DNA of 15,781 nucleotides from RGIG426 sp045640165. GTDB lineage: Bacteria > Bacillota > Clostridia > Oscillospirales > Acutalibacteraceae. Made by a program: the position numbers and the translations under genes. Shown in pieces: positions 13,964-15,781 of this stretch. The notes under the pieces are model-generated. The model searched no databases. It worked only from the letters and a program-made list of their open reading frames with translations, and was not told the origin of the DNA. Numbering within the stretch: position 1 is the stretch's first letter; the number at the start of each line of letters is the position of its first letter. Location of the stretch: assembly GCA_045640165.1 (NCBI GenBank), contig JAZUEK010000042.1, forward strand, positions 1-15,781. The letters run 5' to 3'.

Positions 13964-15361
13964 TTATTTCGCGCAGTCTTCGACAATCAGTTCGCGCACC
14001 TCGGGGGCGTTCTGCATCTCTTTGCGCGCCGCAAAGAATTTCGGCGCAACCTGCGGGAACAGAGCGTAGCTCAAAACGTCCTCTTCGCAAGTGGCGATGT
14101 CTTTGGTCTCCTCGCGATATTTGTCCAGTTCCGGAGAGAGCAGGTCGGCCGGACGGCAGGTGATGATTTCATCGTTGCCGATGGCTTTCTTGCAGACGTC
14201 GGGGTTGACTTCGCCCGGCAATTTGCCGTATTCGCCGCGAAGCAACGCTTTGGACTCTTTGGTGACCATTTTGTAGCGCTCACCGGACAGCACGTTGAGC
14301 ACCGCTTGAGTGCCGACGATTTGGCTCGTCGGGGTAACGAGCGGCGGGAAGCCGAAGTCCTCGCGGACACGCGGCACTTCCTCGAGCACGTCGTAGTAGC
14401 GATCCTCGGCGTGCGCCTCTTTGAGCTGGTTGATGAGGTTCGAGAGCATACCGCCCGGCACCTGATACAGCAGGGTGTTCGGGTCGGTGTTGAGCACTTT
14501 CGGGTTGAGCACGCCGGCCTCTTTCAGACGAGCGGCAACCACGCGGAAATGCGCGGCGGCTTCGCTGAGGACTTTGAGGTCAAGACCGGTGTCGCGGTCG
14601 GTGCCCTGAAGGGCGGCAACCATCGACTCGGTCGCCGGCTGAGACGTACCGCCGGCGAGCGGCGACAACGCGGTGTCGATGATGTCCACACCGGCCTGAA
14701 TGGCACGCAGATAGGTCATCGCGCCGGTACCGGTGGTGTTGTGGGTGTGCAGGTGAATCTTCGCAGAGCAGTTGGCTTTCAGCGCTTTCACGAGGGAGTA
14801 GGCATCTTCCGGCAGAAGCAGGTTCGCCATATCTTTGATGCAGATAACGTCCGCACCGTTCTCCTCGAGCGTGGCAGCGAGGCGCACGAAGTAGTCTTCG
14901 TTGTGCACCGGGCTCTTCGTATAGCTGATAGCCGCCTCGCAGGTGCCGCCGTATTCTTTAACGGCTTTGCAGGCGCGCTCCAAGTTACGGGGATCGTTGA
15001 GCGCGTCGAACACACGAACAACGTCGATACCGTTTTCGATGGATTTTTTCACAAACGCGTCCACCACGTCGTCCGCATAGTGCTTGTAGCCGAGCAAGTT
15101 CTGGCCACGAAGCAGCATCTGCAGTTTGGTGTTGGGCATCTCTTTGCGCAGGGTGCGCAGACGCTCCCACGGATCTTCGTTAAGGAAACGCATGCAAGCG
15201 TCGAACGTCGCGCCGCCCCAGCACTCCAACGACCAGTAGCCGATGGAATCGAGGGTTTTGAGCGCCGGGAGCATATCTTCGATACGCATACGGGTCGCCG
15301 CTTGGGACTGGTGTGCGTCACGAAGAATGGTATCGGTAATTAAAACAGGATTTTTAGCCAT
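13964..15361 (-). CDS. oadA: Oxaloacetate decarboxylase alpha subunit / pyruvate carboxylase B-type carboxyltransferase
   Basis: The 465-residue protein is a DRE-TIM metallolyase-type carboxyltransferase. It opens with ITDTILRDAHQS (residues 8-19, metal-binding D15), carries the catalytic Lys176 in CIKDMAN and the metal ligands H205 and H207 in HLHTHNTTG, and has a conserved PycA/OadA-type C-terminal extension (about 300-465). It moves the carboxyl group of oxaloacetate to biotin. Full-length OadA of Klebsiella type is near 595 residues and ends in a biotinyl domain; that domain is missing here, so a separate biotin carrier protein is needed. The ATG has AAGGAGGT upstream, overlapping the oadB stop. 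Gene pairing with oadB favours the sodium-pump decarboxylase over pyruvate carboxylase. Confidence 0.9.
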   Translation of the reverse strand: MAKNPVLITDTILRDAHQSQAATRMRIEDMLPALKTLDSIGYWSLECWGGATFDACMRFLNEDPWERLRTLRKEMPNTKLQMLLRGQNLLGYKHYADDVVDAFVKKSIENGIDVVRVFDALNDPRNLERACKAVKEYGGTCEAAISYTKSPVHNEDYFVRLAATLEENGADVICIKDMANLLLPEDAYSLVKALKANCSAKIHLHTHNTTGTGAMTYLRAIQAGVDIIDTALSPLAGGTSQPATESMVAALQGTDRDTGLDLKVLSEAAAHFRVVAARLKEAGVLNPKVLNTDPNTLLYQVPGGMLSNLINQLKEAHAEDRYYDVLEEVPRVREDFGFPPLVTPTSQIVGTQAVLNVLSGERYKMVTKESKALLRGEYGKLPGEVNPDVCKKAIGNDEIITCRPADLLSPELDKYREETKDIATCEEDVLSYALFPQVAPKFFAARKEMQNAPEVRELIVEDCAK

Positions 15362-15376
15362 AAGTCATATACCTCC

Positions 15377-15781
15377 TTAACCGAACAGCGCGATGAGCGT
15401 ACCGGCGGCGATAGCCGAACCGATAACACCGGCAACGTTCGGGCCCATGGCGTGCATCAGCAGGAAGTTGGCCGGATTGTACTTCTGGCCGACCTTCTGG
15501 GACACACGCGCCGCCATCGGCACGGCGGACACGCCGGCGGAACCGATAAGCGGATTGATTTTGTGTTTGAGGAACAGGTTCATGAACTTCGCCAGCAGCA
15601 CGCCGCCCGCGGTACCGCAGCCGAACGCCACGACACCCATAACGACGATTTTGATGGTCTGCCAGCTGAGGAAGGTCGCCGCCGTCGCGGTAGCACCAAC
15701 GGTGACACCGAGGAAGATGGTGACGATGTTCATCAGTTCGTTCTGCACCGTCTTGGACAGACGTTCGGTCACGCCGCTCTC
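15377..15781 (-). CDS. oadB: Sodium-translocating decarboxylase beta subunit, C-terminal part (runs off the window)
   Basis: The reading frame is still open at 15781, so this is the last 134 residues of a gene that continues outside. It shows the hallmark end of OadB/GcdB/MmdB proteins: ESGVTERLSKT, hydrophobic helices (visible residues about 16-34 and 41-66), the conserved KINPLIGSAGVSAVPMAARV and a closing MHAMGPNVAGVIGSAIAAGTLIAL. The beta subunit is the membrane part that decarboxylates carboxybiotin and exports sodium ions. It precedes oadA by 15 bases. The substrate (oxaloacetate, methylmalonyl-CoA or glutaconyl-CoA) is set by the alpha partner; oadA next door supports oxaloacetate. Confidence 0.93.
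   Translation of the reverse strand, partial: ESGVTERLSKTVQNELMNIVTIFLGVTVGATATAATFLSWQTIKIVVMGVVAFGCGTAGGVLLAKFMNLFLKHKINPLIGSAGVSAVPMAARVSQKVGQKYNPANFLLMHAMGPNVAGVIGSAIAAGTLIALFG

Noticed and set aside
12785..15343. An 852-codon open frame on the plus strand
   Set aside because: It lies antisense to obgE and oadA, runs across their terminator and promoter, and its His/Arg/Phe-rich composition is typical of a shadow frame in GC-rich coding DNA.

Overview
The window looks like part of a chromosome from an anaerobic, spore-forming Clostridia member, probably an uncultured Oscillospiraceae/Ruminococcaceae-type gut bacterium. The evidence is a spo0A gene with Spo0A-box clusters, strong AGGAGG ribosome binding sites, frequent GTG and TTG starts, GC-rich coding DNA with AT-rich intergenic DNA, and a sodium-pumping decarboxylase. 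Nearly every gene is on the minus strand. The only plus-strand gene I accept is a small zinc-ribbon membrane protein at 6302-6676. No taxonomic marker was compared, so the placement is inference.

Layout. (1) 1-627: a dispersed repeat of 98-bp period (2.5 tandem copies at 368-612, plus a perfect 94-bp inverted copy at 1-94) surrounds what looks like the severed N-terminus of an S41 carboxyl-terminal processing protease. (2) 628-4947: a cell-division/peptidoglycan operon running PucR/CdaR-type regulator, ftsE, ftsX, secreted coiled-coil M23 hydrolase (PcsB/EnvC-like), S41 fragment. FtsEX should activate the M23 enzyme across the membrane; FtsE carries an unusual charged C-terminal tail of about 112 residues. 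(3) 5148-5819: a stand-alone left-handed beta-helix acetyltransferase resembling the GlmU C-terminal half. (4) 5934-6676: a divergent XRE repressor / zinc-ribbon membrane protein pair with a consensus promoter and three operator-like palindromes between them. (5) 6677-6919: a convergent intergenic region with a bidirectional terminator and a MITE-like 140-bp element. (6) 6920-8158: spo0A, with a receiver domain lacking several conserved switch residues, 0A boxes upstream, then tRNA-Arg(CCT). (7) 8183-13810: a tightly packed housekeeping operon, obgE - mrnC - yitT-like - lrp-like - aminotransferase - ispE - ycxB-like, with mostly overlapping or near-touching ends and a TTGACA/TATGAT promoter. 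(8) 13964-15781: oadB (partial) - oadA of a sodium-translocating decarboxylase, closed by a strong terminator.

The most unusual items are the inverted/tandem repeat array that breaks the fts operon at its last gene, the degenerate Spo0A receiver, the FtsE tail, the XRE/zinc-ribbon switch, and the tRNA-Arg promoter interleaved with the terminator of the operon upstream. I did not see a phage, CRISPR array, transposase or toxin-antitoxin system.
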